Positions 34,197 to 44,558 of a stretch of 64,000 nt of DNA are shown one piece after another. The translations under genes were made by a program, and so were the position numbers. The notes beneath the pieces are model-generated. The model was given only the letters and a program-made list of their open reading frames with translations. It was not told the origin of the DNA and searched no databases. Positions within the stretch are counted from its first letter, which is position 1. Every line of letters begins with the position of its first letter. The stretch comes from Saprospira sp. CCB-QB6. Lineage in GTDB: Bacteria; Bacteroidota; Bacteroidia; Chitinophagales; Saprospiraceae. The DNA lies in NCBI RefSeq assembly GCF_028464065.1, contig NZ_CP116808.1, positions 3,625,501 to 3,689,500 on the forward strand, given 5' to 3'.

Positions 34197-36476
34197 ATGG
34201 CATTCGACATTGATATGATCAAAGCGGTTTATGCTGCTTTACCCAAAAAAATTGAGGCTGTGCGCGAACGTTTGGGCCGTCCGCTCACGCTAACCGAAAA
34301 AATTCTTTACACACACTTGGATCAAGCTTCTCCATTGGAGAACTATGGCCGGGCCAAGGACTATGTATTCTTCTCTCCGGATCGAGTGGCTATGCAAGAT
34401 GCTACTGCCCAAATGGCGCTTTTGCAGTTTATGATGGCTGGCCGCGACAAGGTGGCTGTACCTTCTACTGTACACTGTGATCACTTGATTCAGGCTAAGG
34501 TGGGTGCTGACAAAGATTTGGAAGTAGCCAACGACAAGAACGAAGAAGTATATGACTTCCTTAGCTCTGTGTCTAATAAATATGGTATTGGTTTCTGGAA
34601 GCCAGGAGCGGGTATCATTCACCAGATTGTATTAGAAAACTACGCCTTCCCCGGTGGTATGATGATCGGTACGGATTCTCATACCGTAAATGCTGGTGGT
34701 TTGGGTATGGTAGCTATTGGTATTGGTGGTGCCGATGCGGTAGACGTAATGGCCGGCCTACCTTGGGAGCTTAAAATGCCCAAATTGATTGGGGTGAAAT
34801 TGACAGGTAAATTGGGTGGTTGGACTTCGCCCAAGGATGTTATCCTCAAAGTAGCGGGTATTATTGGTGCCAAAGGCGGTACTGGTTTTATCGTAGAGTA
34901 CTTTGGCGAAGGTGCCGAAAGCATGTCTTGTACAGGTAAAGGAACGATCTGTAACATGGGTGCTGAAATCGGAGCTACTACTTCTACTTTTGGTTATGAT
35001 GACTCTATGAAGCGTTATCTAGAGGCTACTGAGCGCGCCGATGTTGCTGAGTTGGCCGAGGGCGTAAAAGAGCATCTAACTGGTGATGCTGCTGTTTATG
35101 CAGATCCTGCAAAATACTTTGATCAAGTAATTGAAATCAACTTGACAGAGTTGGAACCCCACCTCAATGGTCCTTTCACTCCCGACCGTGCTTGGCCTAT
35201 TTCTGAGTTTGCCAAAGCGGTAAAAGAAAATGACTTCCCTTCCGTATTGTCTGTAGGTTTGATTGGTTCTTGTACCAACTCTTCTTATGAAGATTTGAGC
35301 CGTGCGGCCTCTGTGGCTCGTCAGGCTGCTGCCAAAAACCTTAAAGCTAAGGCTGAGTTTACTATCACTCCAGGTTCGGAATTGGTTCGCTATACTGCTG
35401 AGCGCGATGGTTTGCTAGACAATTTTGAGGAAATCGGAGGTATGGTTTTGGCCAATGCTTGTGGTCCTTGTATTGGTATGTGGGACCGTGTTGGTGCCGA
35501 GAAAAAAGAGAAGAATGCTATCATTCACTCTTTCAACCGTAACTTTGCCAAGCGTGCCGACGGTAACCCCAACACTCAAGCTTTTGTAGCTTCTCCTGAG
35601 TTGGTGACAGCCATGACTATCTCTGGCGATATGTGCTTCAACCCCCTCACTGACAAATTGATCAATGAGAATGGCGAAGAAGTCATGCTCGATCCTCCCA
35701 CAGGTGTTGAGCTTCCTCCCAAAGGTTTTGATGTAGAAGATGCGGGCTATATTGCTCCTGCCGAAGACGGTTCTGGAATCAATGTAACCGTAAACCCCAA
35801 ATCTGATCGCCTACAATTGCTTACGCCCTTTACGCCTATCAAAAAAGAGGAAGTAACTGGCATGCGCTTGTTGATCAAAGCCAAAGGTAAATGTACTACA
35901 GACCACATCTCTATGGCTGGTCCTTGGTTGACTTACCGCGGTCACCTAGAAAATATCTCTGGTAACTGTTACATTGGTGCCGTAAACTTCTTCAATGAAG
36001 AAACCAACAATGTAGCTAACTACGCTGAAGGAGCAGAAGCCAACTATATGGCCGTTCCCGATTCAGCCAAAACTTATCAGAAAAACGGTATCGGAACCAT
36101 CGTTTTTGGTGAAGATAACCTAGGAGAAGGTTCTTCTCGTGAGCATGCCGCTATGGAGCCCCGTTTCTTGGGCGTTAAAGCTGTTGTGGTAAAATCTTTT
36201 GCTCGTATCCACGAAACTAACCTTAAGAAGCAAGGAATGTTGGCCCTCACTTTCGTGAATCCTGCCGACTATGACTTGGTTCGCCAAGATGACCTCGTGA
36301 GCATCACTAACTTTGAGACTTTTGCTCCCGGCAAAACCCTCAACATCGAACTTAAGCATGCTGATGGTACCGTTGATAACATCGAGGTACAACACTCATA
36401 CAATGCACAGCAAATCGAATGGGTAAAGGCGGGTTCTGCACTCAATAAAATTCGCGAAGAAATTGCTAATGCCTAG
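34197..36476 (+). CDS. Aconitate hydratase
   Basis: 759 residues from the ATG at 34197 ([18 protein letters not shown]), the usual start in Bacteroidota; 16 extra in-frame codons upstream are rejected. Mitochondrial-type aconitase: [34 protein letters not shown], the 4Fe-4S ligands in [14 protein letters not shown] and [12 protein letters not shown], and the C-terminal swivel domain with [10 protein letters not shown]. Interconverts citrate and isocitrate in the TCA cycle. Codon use is strikingly GGT/GCT/ACT/CGT-rich compared with neighbours, a sign of high expression. A terminator follows. Confidence 0.97.
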   Translation: MAFDIDMIKAVYAALPKKIEAVRERLGRPLTLTEKILYTHLDQASPLENYGRAKDYVFFSPDRVAMQDATAQMALLQFMMAGRDKVAVPSTVHCDHLIQAKVGADKDLEVANDKNEEVYDFLSSVSNKYGIGFWKPGAGIIHQIVLENYAFPGGMMIGTDSHTVNAGGLGMVAIGIGGADAVDVMAGLPWELKMPKLIGVKLTGKLGGWTSPKDVILKVAGIIGAKGGTGFIVEYFGEGAESMSCTGKGTICNMGAEIGATTSTFGYDDSMKRYLEATERADVAELAEGVKEHLTGDAAVYADPAKYFDQVIEINLTELEPHLNGPFTPDRAWPISEFAKAVKENDFPSVLSVGLIGSCTNSSYEDLSRAASVARQAAAKNLKAKAEFTITPGSELVRYTAERDGLLDNFEEIGGMVLANACGPCIGMWDRVGAEKKEKNAIIHSFNRNFAKRADGNPNTQAFVASPELVTAMTISGDMCFNPLTDKLINENGEEVMLDPPTGVELPPKGFDVEDAGYIAPAEDGSGINVTVNPKSDRLQLLTPFTPIKKEEVTGMRLLIKAKGKCTTDHISMAGPWLTYRGHLENISGNCYIGAVNFFNEETNNVANYAEGAEANYMAVPDSAKTYQKNGIGTIVFGEDNLGEGSSREHAAMEPRFLGVKAVVVKSFARIHETNLKKQGMLALTFVNPADYDLVRQDDLVSITNFETFAPGKTLNIELKHADGTVDNIEVQHSYNAQQIEWVKAGSALNKIREEIANA

Positions 36477-36501
36477 GCATTAAGTCAGTTTTAAAAGCAT
36501 A

Positions 36502-36538
36502 AAAGCAACTGCTCCTCTTGGGGGTAGTTGCTTTTTTG
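36502..36538 (+). terminator. Terminator after aconitase gene
   Basis: AAAAGCAACTGC pairs with GTAGTTGCTTTT (one mismatch) around TCCTCTTGGGG and runs into Ts. Confidence 0.8.
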
Positions 36539-36545
36539 TTTTTTT

Positions 36546-36692
36546 GGGGCCCGCGGCCGCAAAGCGGCCGCCGCTATGCTGCGGGGCTCGCTGTTCGCTC
36601 GGCCCTTCGCGGGCGTTGCCCGCTCGGTCTGGCCTTCGGCCACCCCTCCGCAGCGCTGGGCCAAGGGGCAGCTTCGCTCTGGGCAAAGCTGG
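36546..36692 (+). repeat. GC-rich dispersed element, copy 12
   Basis: Starts after TTTTTTTT at the end of the aconitase terminator. Head variant GGGGCCCGCGGCCGC; tail CGCTGGGCC plus an AGCTTCGCTCTGGGC extension. Confidence 0.8.
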
Positions 36693-36757
36693 GGAAGATT
36701 AAGGGAATTTTAAAAAAGCTAGGCCCATCATTTTAAGGAAAAAACAAAGGGAAAAGC

Positions 36758-36765
36758 TATATTTG
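36758..36765 (+). promoter_or_regulatory. Candidate -7 box for the DUF3137 gene
   Basis: TATATTTG fits TAnnTTTG, 26 bases before the ATG's G. No clear TTG at -33. Confidence 0.35.
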
Positions 36766-36790
36766 CGATTCGTACTATCATAAGATCTAA

Positions 36791-37765
36791 TTGATGAAAA
36801 ACCTTGAACAGCTAAAATCCTCTATGCAAGAGGTGATTGAGCGCTTGGAAACAGAGCGAAAAAGACAATTGTCTAATTTTAAGCTCATTCAAAAGCTACT
36901 CTTTATTCCTATCGTCTTATTTATTGCGGCGGCTGCAAGTATGCTCATTATTCCGCAATTTTGGTATTTGGCTATTGCCCTTATGGTGGGAGCATCAGCG
37001 CTTTTGGCTTGGATGTATGTCCAACAACTCCAAAAGCCTAAGCAGCTGTATCGAGAACAGTTTAAATCACAGTTCTTTAAGGAAATGGTGGCTAATTTCT
37101 ACCCTAGTATGCACTATCAGCCAAATAATTATGTCCCCAAAGTAGATTTTTACAAAAGCCATCTCTTTCATGGTAAAGCTAATGAAGGCTACACTGGAGA
37201 AGACTTTTTCTCTGGGGTTGTAGCTGGACTAAACATGCGCTTCTCAGAAGTCAATGCCCAACAACTCATCGGAAAAAATGAGGTGACACTGTTTAACGGT
37301 ATCTTCATGGTGCTCGATATCCAAACCCAACTCAAGGGGGCTACTTTTATTGTCCCCGATAATTATGAGCAGTGGCTAGGTCAATTGGCTGTGAAAATCC
37401 AAGACCAACTAGATGTGCTGCATGAGGGCCATTTATTACATCTAGATAATGCCCCAGATTTCGAGAATAAGTTTGCCATCTACTCAACAGATATTCCAGA
37501 AGCAAAAACTATCCTAACCCAAGAACTGATTGATTCAGTGCTTTGGATTCGCAAAACCTTTGAAAGCCAAATCTCTTTGGCCTTCCAAGATCAGCAACTT
37601 TATATTGCTATTCCCCTTAATCATGAACGTCTCTTTGAACCAGAACTCAATAAAAGCCTTACTGCCGATGATGAGATGCTACAACGCATCTTTGCAGAAC
37701 TCAAAAGCTGCTTTGATCTGATTCATAAACTGCCCTTAGAGCAATTGCGAAAAGCTAAGGGTTAA
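36791..37765 (+). CDS. DUF3137 family membrane protein
   Basis: 324 residues. Short coiled-coil N-terminus (MQEVIERLETERKRQLSNFK), two membrane segments (about 31-73, IPIVLFIAAAASMLIIPQFWYLAIALMVGASALLAWMYV as two parts), then a soluble domain with PKVDFYKSHLF, GEDFFSGVVAGLNMRFSEV, NGIFMVLDI and the C-terminal LYIAIPLNHERLFEP. This layout is that of DUF3137. Function unknown. Single gene with its own terminator. Confidence 0.82.
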   Translation: MMKNLEQLKSSMQEVIERLETERKRQLSNFKLIQKLLFIPIVLFIAAAASMLIIPQFWYLAIALMVGASALLAWMYVQQLQKPKQLYREQFKSQFFKEMVANFYPSMHYQPNNYVPKVDFYKSHLFHGKANEGYTGEDFFSGVVAGLNMRFSEVNAQQLIGKNEVTLFNGIFMVLDIQTQLKGATFIVPDNYEQWLGQLAVKIQDQLDVLHEGHLLHLDNAPDFENKFAIYSTDIPEAKTILTQELIDSVLWIRKTFESQISLAFQDQQLYIAIPLNHERLFEPELNKSLTADDEMLQRIFAELKSCFDLIHKLPLEQLRKAKG

Positions 37766-37790
37766 CTAAAATTAGGCTTCCGCCTAACTA

Positions 37791-37833
37791 CTTGTCCCAC
37801 ATGGTACGTTAAACCTATGTGGGACAATTTTTG
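37791..37833 (+). terminator. Terminator after the DUF3137 gene
   Basis: TTGTCCCACAT and ATGTGGGACAA form an 11-bp perfect stem with a 14-base loop, followed by TTTTTG. Confidence 0.8.
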
Positions 37834-37933
37834 TTTGCCCCCTAAGATTCCGTTTTTATCGACTTGTTAGTAAAGTCACTAATACAAAGATATTTTTTCC
37901 CTAGCTTGACCTTAAACTCTCTAAGAATTACTT

Positions 37934-40747
37934 ATGAAGCAGCTTTTCTTATCATCACTTTTTCTTCTCGTCAATTTGTCCATGCTTTGGGCAACCCACA
38001 ACCGCGCTGGAGAAATAACTTATCGCCAAACTGGTGCTCTAAGTATTGAGGCCAGAATTGTTACCTATACCAAAATTAGTGGACAGTCTATCCATGCCGA
38101 CAGAACCGAATTGGACCTCAGTTGGGGAGATGGAACCTCTTCTACCGTTCCTAGAGACTACTTTGTTATGCTCCACAATGATATCCGAATGAATGTCTAT
38201 ACGGCTACGCATAGCTATCCTGGCCCCAATCCTGGCGGTCAACCCTATGTAATGGGTATGCAAGACCCTAACCGAAATGCCGATATACTCAATGTAAATA
38301 ATGGAAATTCGGTCAATGTGGCTTTCTACATACAAACAGAGGTCTTCCTCTTTCCCACTTCTATTTATGGGAATAACAACTCACCAATTTTGCTCGAACC
38401 TCCAATCGATTTTGGAGTGGTGGGCCAAATTTTTCAACATACCCCCAACGGCTATGATCCCGATGGGGATAGCGTCGCCTACGAATTAGTGACCTGCCTG
38501 AGCGATCTCAATAATCCTGTTCCTGGCTTTTTACCCGTTAATGCTATTGGCCCAGGACCAAACAATAATTTTACTTTTGACCAACAAACAGGACTTTTTA
38601 CTTGGAATACTCCTCAGGTTGCCGGAGAATACAATATTGCTATTCTAGTCAAATCTTACCGAAATGGAGCCTACCTAGGTGGTATTATCCGCGATATCCA
38701 AATCGAAATTAGAAATGCTCAAAATACACCTCCATCACTAGAGGTGCCCGAAGAAATATGTGTAGAAGCTGGCGAAATTATTGACTTTGATGCCATTGCC
38801 CTAGATAGCGATATCCCCGTTCAACCCATTACCCTAACGGCTACAGGTGGCCCTCTCGAACTGACTGCTGGGGCAGCAACTTTTGCCAACACCACTGGAT
38901 TTACTCCTGTCTCTAGCCAGTTCCGCTGGGAGACAAACTGCGACCATATCCAGCAACAGGCCTGGCAAGTCGTTTTTAAAGCTAGAGATTCTTTTTATAC
39001 TAATAATGGACAAGATGCCTCTTTAGCCACCTTTAAAGTTTTGCGTATTAAGGTGGTGGCTCCCCATGTCCAAAATTTACAATCTACTGTTAGCCCCGGC
39101 CAAGTAGATCTTAGCTGGGATGCCCCCTATAGCTGTGAAGGCTCTGCAGGCTTTTTGGGCTTTTCGGTCTGGCGAAAATCTAGCTGTGATAATACCGAAC
39201 TAGATTCTTGTACCGTTGGATTGCCCGGTCTTGGCTATACCCAAATTAACTTTGGCGCCCTAGTGACTACCGCTGGCGCTTCTGGAAACTATGAATTTAC
39301 CGATCCCAACGTTCAATCAGGAGGGATTTATAGCTATCGAGTTTTACCTGAATTCGCTACTCCCGTTCCTGGAACTAATAACTTTTTGGGACCGGTATCA
39401 GGACGTAGCTCGGAAGAACTCTGTGTGCAAATGGCCCAAGACCTTCCCCTGATGACTAATGTCGATGTGGAAAGCACAGATCTCAATAATGGAGATATCT
39501 TAGTCCGTTGGGCCAAACCTAGAGCTGCCGAACTAGATACCAACTTTACAGTGCCTCCCTACCGCTACGAACTGTTCCGCTCAGAAGGACAAAATGGGGC
39601 TAATTTTCTCCCAACCCCCGTCTTTAGCTCTACAAATTTTAATAGCTACTCAGCTCTAGCCGATACGATTAGTTTCTTGGATACAGGCCTCAATACAGAG
39701 GAAAATGCCTACTCTTATCGGGTCGCTTTTTATGCCAATGGCGATACGGTTGGGACTACCAGTCTGGCCTCTTCTGTTTATCTTACTGTCAATGCAACAG
39801 ATCAAACTAATCGGTTGGTTTGGACCGAAAACGTCCCCTGGACCAATACCCAATATGTCGTTTTCTTAGAAAACCCCACAGGCAGTACTACTTATACTGT
39901 ACTCGATACAGTCAATACAACGACTTATGTGCATGAAGAGCTCGAAAATGGAGAAACCTACTGCTATTATATCGAAAGTATCGGTAGCTACGGCATTCCC
40001 GATGTTTTCTCGCCCTTGCTCAATAAGTCGCAACGAGCTTGTGGCTCTCCTCTAGATACAGTGGCCCCTTGCCCTCCGATTGCCGTGGCTGCCCTTTCTG
40101 GCTGCGAGGCCTTTGATGATGATTCTGATCAGGAAAATCGCGGACTCTGCGAAGGCTTTATCCGAGAAGAAACCGATATGGCCAATACCATTAGCTGGCA
40201 GTTGCCTACCGATAGCTGTGGACTCGATATTGCCGCTTATCGCGTTTATTTTGCTCCCTATTGCGATAGCACTGCCTACGAATTGGTGGCCGAAATTACC
40301 GACCTTAACGATACTTTCTTTATCCACCAACCTAGCGATTACAATTTAGCGGGTTGCTATTATGTAACTACCGTAGATTCTGTAGAAGCCAATGGCGGCG
40401 GCAATGAAAGCGTCCCTAGCATAGTGGTCCAAAGCGACAATTGTCCCTTCTACGAGCTGCCGAATGTCTTTACCCCCAATAATGACAATGCCAACGATTT
40501 CTTTGGTCCGTGTTTGCCTAGCCGCTATATCGAGGCCGTAGATTTCAGAGTCTTCAACCGCTGGGGCCAAGAGGTCTTCCGCACTGAAGATCCCGCCATC
40601 AATTGGGATGGAAAAGACCAGCAAACAGGGCAAGACCTAGCCGAAGACGTTTACTACTACACTTGCAAATTGCAAATCAATTGTATGGATTGTGAAACGG
40701 TAGCCCCGCTTAAAGGCGTTATCCACCTCATCCGAAATGCTCGATAA
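37934..40747 (+). CDS. Large surface protein with fibronectin-like repeats and type B T9SS sorting domain
   Basis: 937 residues. Signal peptide MKQLFLSSLFLLVNLSMLWA, then THNRAGEITYRQ, the common start of Bacteroidota gliding-type surface proteins. An early PKD/cadherin-like part (FNQTPNGYDPDGDSVAYELV-like) is followed by fibronectin III-like modules (VDLSWDAPYSCEGSAGFLGFSVWR, GDILVRWAKP, WTENVPWTNTQYVVF, ISWQLPTDSCGLDIAAYRVY). The last ~90 residues (LPNVFTPNNDNANDFFGP ... FNRWGQEVFRT ... WDGKDQQTG) are the CHU_C/gliding type B sorting domain. Likely exported and surface-bound, possibly adhesive. A terminator follows. Confidence 0.92.
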   Translation: MKQLFLSSLFLLVNLSMLWATHNRAGEITYRQTGALSIEARIVTYTKISGQSIHADRTELDLSWGDGTSSTVPRDYFVMLHNDIRMNVYTATHSYPGPNPGGQPYVMGMQDPNRNADILNVNNGNSVNVAFYIQTEVFLFPTSIYGNNNSPILLEPPIDFGVVGQIFQHTPNGYDPDGDSVAYELVTCLSDLNNPVPGFLPVNAIGPGPNNNFTFDQQTGLFTWNTPQVAGEYNIAILVKSYRNGAYLGGIIRDIQIEIRNAQNTPPSLEVPEEICVEAGEIIDFDAIALDSDIPVQPITLTATGGPLELTAGAATFANTTGFTPVSSQFRWETNCDHIQQQAWQVVFKARDSFYTNNGQDASLATFKVLRIKVVAPHVQNLQSTVSPGQVDLSWDAPYSCEGSAGFLGFSVWRKSSCDNTELDSCTVGLPGLGYTQINFGALVTTAGASGNYEFTDPNVQSGGIYSYRVLPEFATPVPGTNNFLGPVSGRSSEELCVQMAQDLPLMTNVDVESTDLNNGDILVRWAKPRAAELDTNFTVPPYRYELFRSEGQNGANFLPTPVFSSTNFNSYSALADTISFLDTGLNTEENAYSYRVAFYANGDTVGTTSLASSVYLTVNATDQTNRLVWTENVPWTNTQYVVFLENPTGSTTYTVLDTVNTTTYVHEELENGETYCYYIESIGSYGIPDVFSPLLNKSQRACGSPLDTVAPCPPIAVAALSGCEAFDDDSDQENRGLCEGFIREETDMANTISWQLPTDSCGLDIAAYRVYFAPYCDSTAYELVAEITDLNDTFFIHQPSDYNLAGCYYVTTVDSVEANGGGNESVPSIVVQSDNCPFYELPNVFTPNNDNANDFFGPCLPSRYIEAVDFRVFNRWGQEVFRTEDPAINWDGKDQQTGQDLAEDVYYYTCKLQINCMDCETVAPLKGVIHLIRNAR

Positions 40748-40763
40748 GTCAAGTTTATCTATT

Positions 40764-40797
40764 CATAGCTCTAGCGAAAGTTAGGGCTATTTTTTTG
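40764..40797 (+). terminator. Terminator after the surface protein gene
   Basis: ATAGCTCTAGC-GAAA-GTTAGGGCTAT with a T7 tail; stem includes G-T pairs. Confidence 0.7.
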
Positions 40798-40813
40798 TCT
40801 ATAAGAGGGTTTT

Positions 40814-40950
40814 GGGGCCCGCGGCCGGCTAGGCCTTTGGCCTAGGTCGGCCGCCGCTATGCTGCGGGGCTCACAGGGCTGTTCGGCCCTTCAGCCGCCT
40901 GCGGCGGCTTCGGTCTGGCCTTCGGCCACCCCTCCGCAGCGCTGGGCCAA
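40814..40950 (+). repeat. GC-rich dispersed element, copy 13a
   Basis: Head GGGGCCCGCGGCCGG with an inserted GCCTTTGGCCTAGGTC block; tail CGCTGGGCC. Inverted pair with copy 13b. Confidence 0.8.
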
Positions 40951-41080
40951 TTGACGTCTGGCCTTAGCGTCTTATCGTAATTTTAAGAAAGAGATGAAGC
41001 ATCATCTACCAAGCTATTTGGTCTATAATGATTTCGCTTATTGATTATACAGAATTATACTTCGTAGCCTAGAGGTTTGT

Positions 41081-41217
41081 GGCCGAAGGCCAAATGGCCT
41101 AGCGATGCGGAGGGGTGGCCCGCAGGCCAGACCGAGCAGGCTTTGCCTGCGAAGGGCCGAGCGAACAGCGAGCTGCGCAACGTAGCGCCGCAAGGCGAAG
41201 CCGCAGCGGAGGCCCCC
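41081..41217 (-). repeat. GC-rich dispersed element, copy 13b
   Basis: Reverse orientation, head GGAGGCCCCC at 41217. The gap 40951-41080 between the two copies holds nothing recognisable. Confidence 0.8.
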
Positions 41218-41276
41218 AGAAAAACAGCAATAAAAAACAGCGGCAGAAATAGGTGGATAAATACTATAGATATTTG

Positions 41277-41284
41277 TACTTTTG
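41277..41284 (+). promoter_or_regulatory. Candidate -7 box for the acyltransferase cassette
   Basis: TACTTTTG fits TAnnTTTG and lies 48 bases before the MBOAT start. No TTG at the -33 position. Confidence 0.35.
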
Positions 41285-41331
41285 CGAGTCAATGATTTAA
41301 CGACCAAGCTGGACTTTTCAAAGCATATTTA

Positions 41332-42801
41332 ATGGTATTTGCTAGCCTCATATTTTTAACGGTCTTTTTGCCCTTGCATTTGCTGCTCTACTATGCGGTA
41401 GACAACAAGACCTATCGTAATATTCTGCTGACTTTATTCTCTTTGGCTTTTTATGCTTGGGGGGAGCCGGTCTGGATCATCTTGCTGATCATTTCGGCCT
41501 TGGTGGATTATGGTAATGGGCGTTGGATTGAGCATTTTAGGGGGACGGTCCATGCCAAATGGGGGTTGATTTCCTCTTTGTTGGTCAATTTAGGTTTGCT
41601 AGCTACCTTTAAGTACAATGTTTTCCTTTATGAAAACTTGAATGCTTTGTTTGGGACGGACCTTTGTGAAAACTTTAATGCTTTGTTTGGGACGGACTGG
41701 AAGATAACTAAATACGCCTTGCCTATTGGGATCTCCTTTTATAGCTTTCAGACCATTTCTTATACCGTAGATGTGTATAGGGGAGAGGTCAAGGCGCAAA
41801 AAAGTTTTCTGCGCTTTTTGATGTTTGTCAGTTTGTTTCATCAGTTAGTAGCTGGGCCGATTGTTCGTTATTCGGATATTGAGGACAACATTAACAATCG
41901 GAAAGAAACGGCCTATGATATTAGTCAGGGCATCTTGCGATTTTGCATTGGGCTCTTCAAGAAGGTGTTTATTGCCAATGTGGCGGGCGGTTTGGCCATC
42001 TTGTATATGGGCGAACCCAATAATCCTATAGATTTGAGTACCATTACGGTAGCCGAGGCTTGGTTTGGGATCTTAATGTTCTCCTTGCAGATTTACTATG
42101 ACTTTTCGGGCTATTCGGATATGGCTATTGGTTTGGGAAGAATGTTTGGCTTTCATTATTATGAGAACTTCAATTATCCATATATAGCGAAGAGCGCGAC
42201 AGATTTCTGGCGGCGTTGGCATATGTCATTGGGGAGCTTTTTTAGAGACTATATTTATATTCCCTTGGGGGGAAACCGCAAGGGGAAATTGCGGGGCTAC
42301 TTCAACCTTTTCGTCGTTTGGTTTTTGACGGGTCTTTGGCATGGCGCCAGTTGGAATTTCGTCTTATGGGGCTTATATTTTGGCGTTTTGATCTTATTAG
42401 AGCGTTTAATTTTGAATAAGGTCTTTAAGCGTTTGCCGGCTATTTTTAGTCATGCTTATCTATTGATAGCGGTTGTTTTTGGTTGGGCGCTCTTTTACTT
42501 TGAGGACAGTGCGCAGCTATTTCAGTTTTTAGAAATTATGGTTGGCGCTAGTGAAAATACGCTTTGGAACTTTAAGCTGGGCCTTGTCTTGAAAGAGCAT
42601 GCCTATTGGTTGGCTTTGGCGGTATTGCTTTGCCTGCCCATTTATCCGCCATTTGGAAGATGGTTTGAGAACAAGCTGCGTTTTCAGTCGGGTTTGTTTT
42701 ATTGGTGGTCCTTGGGGCTCATTCAATTGATCTTGCTTTTAGTTTCTATAGCCCTACTGGTTGGCGATTCTTTCAACCCCTTCATTTATTATCGTTTCTA
42801 G
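41332..42801 (+). CDS. MBOAT-family O-acyltransferase (AlgI-like)
   Basis: 489 residues, about 11-12 membrane segments. Family motifs: YALPIGISFYSFQTISYTVDVYRGE, FHQLVAGPIVRYSDIE, FWRRWHMSLGSFFRDYIYIPLGG and the catalytic His337 in TGLWHGASWNF. AlgI-type MBOATs move acetyl groups across the membrane to extracytoplasmic glycans. It lies three bases upstream of a DHHW protein gene, the usual partner. A 36-bp in-frame tandem duplication (41631-41702) gives ENLNALFGTDL / ENFNALFGTDW in a loop. Confidence 0.93.
   Translation: MVFASLIFLTVFLPLHLLLYYAVDNKTYRNILLTLFSLAFYAWGEPVWIILLIISALVDYGNGRWIEHFRGTVHAKWGLISSLLVNLGLLATFKYNVFLYENLNALFGTDLCENFNALFGTDWKITKYALPIGISFYSFQTISYTVDVYRGEVKAQKSFLRFLMFVSLFHQLVAGPIVRYSDIEDNINNRKETAYDISQGILRFCIGLFKKVFIANVAGGLAILYMGEPNNPIDLSTITVAEAWFGILMFSLQIYYDFSGYSDMAIGLGRMFGFHYYENFNYPYIAKSATDFWRRWHMSLGSFFRDYIYIPLGGNRKGKLRGYFNLFVVWFLTGLWHGASWNFVLWGLYFGVLILLERLILNKVFKRLPAIFSHAYLLIAVVFGWALFYFEDSAQLFQFLEIMVGASENTLWNFKLGLVLKEHAYWLALAVLLCLPIYPPFGRWFENKLRFQSGLFYWWSLGLIQLILLLVSIALLVGDSFNPFIYYRF
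41631..41702 (+). repeat. 36-bp in-frame tandem duplication inside the MBOAT gene
   Basis: TGAAAACTT at 41631 and 41667, followed both times by AATGCTTTGTTTGGGACGGA. Two copies with three or so changes, adding 12 residues (ENxNALFGTDxx) to a loop. Confidence 0.9.
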
Positions 42802-42804
42802 CTT

Positions 42805-44325
42805 ATGAACACCCCTTATCCATATCGTTTGAATGCCATTTTGTTTATGATCCCCTTGGGGGTTTTAGGCATTTTGTTTTTTGTTTTGCCCAAGCAGAAA
42901 GTTTCTGAAATAGAGAAGCGGGAGTTGGCGTCTATGCCTTCTTTTTCTTCTAAAAAATTTTTCAAGGGCGACTATACGAAGGAGTTGGACCTTTATTTCT
43001 CTGATAATTTTCCTTTTCGAGAAGGCTGGGTAACTGCAGCGCAGTTTATCGGGAACCATCGCGGCATCGCTAATGAAGGAGTAAAGTTTTATGCAGAAGG
43101 CATTGACATGGATGCGGGTATAGATGCTATTGCTGCGGCCAACGATAGCTTACAAGGTGATAGTTTGCAGCTGGTTGGGACCGATTCATTGGTCCAAGAT
43201 AGTAGCGCCAATGATTTGTTTGAAAATGAGGGCTTTGCCTCAGATGTACAGCGCCTTAGTCGAGGCCTACTCATCTATGAAGGCATGGCGATACAGATGT
43301 TTGGCGGTAGCCGCAATACGGCTAAGCTTTGGGCTAAAGTAGTGAACGAATACCAACAGAAATTAGGACCAAAAGGGATTCAGCTACATTGTGGGGTTAC
43401 GCCCACGCATGGCGAGTTTTATCTGCCTTCAGAATACATTGCAGAAGCAGTTTCGGAACGCAAAAACATTGATACCATCTATCATTATTTAGATTCGGCC
43501 GTGCACGCCTTTGATGTGACCACCGAGCTCTTTAAGCATAAGGATGAGTATTTGTTTTTCAATACGGACCATCACTGGACGGGCCGGGGGGCCTATTATG
43601 CCTACAAAGCCTTTTGCGATGAGGCCGGCCTGAAAGCGATTCCGATTGAGGAAATGGAACAGGGGACTATCCCCAACTTTTTGGGTTCGCTCTATCTCAA
43701 AACTAGAGATAAACGCCTCAAGGAAAAAGGCGATTCAGTAGAGTATTTTAAAATCCCTTACCGCCATAAAACCTATCGTTTGGTCGGGGCCGATTATAGC
43801 CGTTTGGCGGGTAGTCGCTTGTATATCGAAAATGCCAAAGGTGGGGCCGCTTATGGGGTGTTCTTGGGCGGCGATTATCCCGCTATCTGCGTATTTAGCG
43901 AGCAGGATACTTCCAATCATCGCCGTGTAGTAGTGATCAAAAACTCTTATGGGAATCCATTTGCCACTTATATTCCCTCACATTTTGAGCGAACTTATGT
44001 GATCGATTACCGCTATTTTAAGGGAAATTTGATGGACTTTATGGAGAAGAATAAGGTAACCGACCTAATTCTCTTCCACAATAGTTTTTCGGCCAATACG
44101 CCATCTCATGTAAAGATGATTAAGCGTTTATTGACCGAGGGAGGCGTTTGTGCCCCTCATGCTGTGCCTGCCCGCAAAAAAATGTTTCCGATGGGGGACT
44201 TCCTTTCTCGCCACTTTGGCAAGGTCGAAGAGTATAATTCGCATTACCTGAAAAAGCAGGAAGAATTGGCCGAGCAAGCCGCCAAAGCAGCTCAGGAAGA
44301 ATGGGATAGTTTGCCTGAAAACTAG
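42805..44325 (+). CDS. DHHW / AlgJ-like SGNH-fold protein
   Basis: 506 residues. N-terminal signal anchor (NAILFMIPLGVLGILFFVLP), then a region with KRELASMPSFSSKKFFKGDYTKELDLYFSDNFPFREG typical of DHHW/AlgJ-X proteins. The catalytic Asp-His pair is in NTDHHWTGRGAYYAY (Asp255, His256, His257). A Ser in VVVIKNSYGNPFATYIPSH fits the nucleophile. Acts in the periplasm as the acetyl acceptor or transferase fed by the MBOAT. A Ser/Asp-rich insert (about 112-140) and a charged C-terminal coil (EELAEQAAKAAQEEWDS) are extras. Confidence 0.88.
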   Translation: MNTPYPYRLNAILFMIPLGVLGILFFVLPKQKVSEIEKRELASMPSFSSKKFFKGDYTKELDLYFSDNFPFREGWVTAAQFIGNHRGIANEGVKFYAEGIDMDAGIDAIAAANDSLQGDSLQLVGTDSLVQDSSANDLFENEGFASDVQRLSRGLLIYEGMAIQMFGGSRNTAKLWAKVVNEYQQKLGPKGIQLHCGVTPTHGEFYLPSEYIAEAVSERKNIDTIYHYLDSAVHAFDVTTELFKHKDEYLFFNTDHHWTGRGAYYAYKAFCDEAGLKAIPIEEMEQGTIPNFLGSLYLKTRDKRLKEKGDSVEYFKIPYRHKTYRLVGADYSRLAGSRLYIENAKGGAAYGVFLGGDYPAICVFSEQDTSNHRRVVVIKNSYGNPFATYIPSHFERTYVIDYRYFKGNLMDFMEKNKVTDLILFHNSFSANTPSHVKMIKRLLTEGGVCAPHAVPARKKMFPMGDFLSRHFGKVEEYNSHYLKKQEELAEQAAKAAQEEWDSLPEN

Positions 44326-44357
44326 AAACTTCAGGAATCGTTTAATTGTTTTAATTT

Positions 44358-44490
44358 GGGGCTTCCCCTCGCTTTGCTCGGGTCGCTATGCTACGGGGCT
44401 CGCAGGTCTGCTCGGCCCTGCGCAAAAAATCGCTACGCTCATTTTGCTGGGTCTGGCCTGAGGGCCACCCCTTCACAGCGCTAAGCCAGG
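44358..44490 (+). repeat. GC-rich dispersed element, copy 14
   Basis: Head variant GGGGCTTCCC after AATT, tail CGCTAAGCC. Lies inside the acylation cassette, between the DHHW and SGNH genes. Confidence 0.75.
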
Positions 44491-44558
44491 CCGCCTCCTT
44501 TGCGCTAAGCTTTCGAGCTCAAAAAATAACTGCTCAACCGCCTAAAATAAAAGATTCC

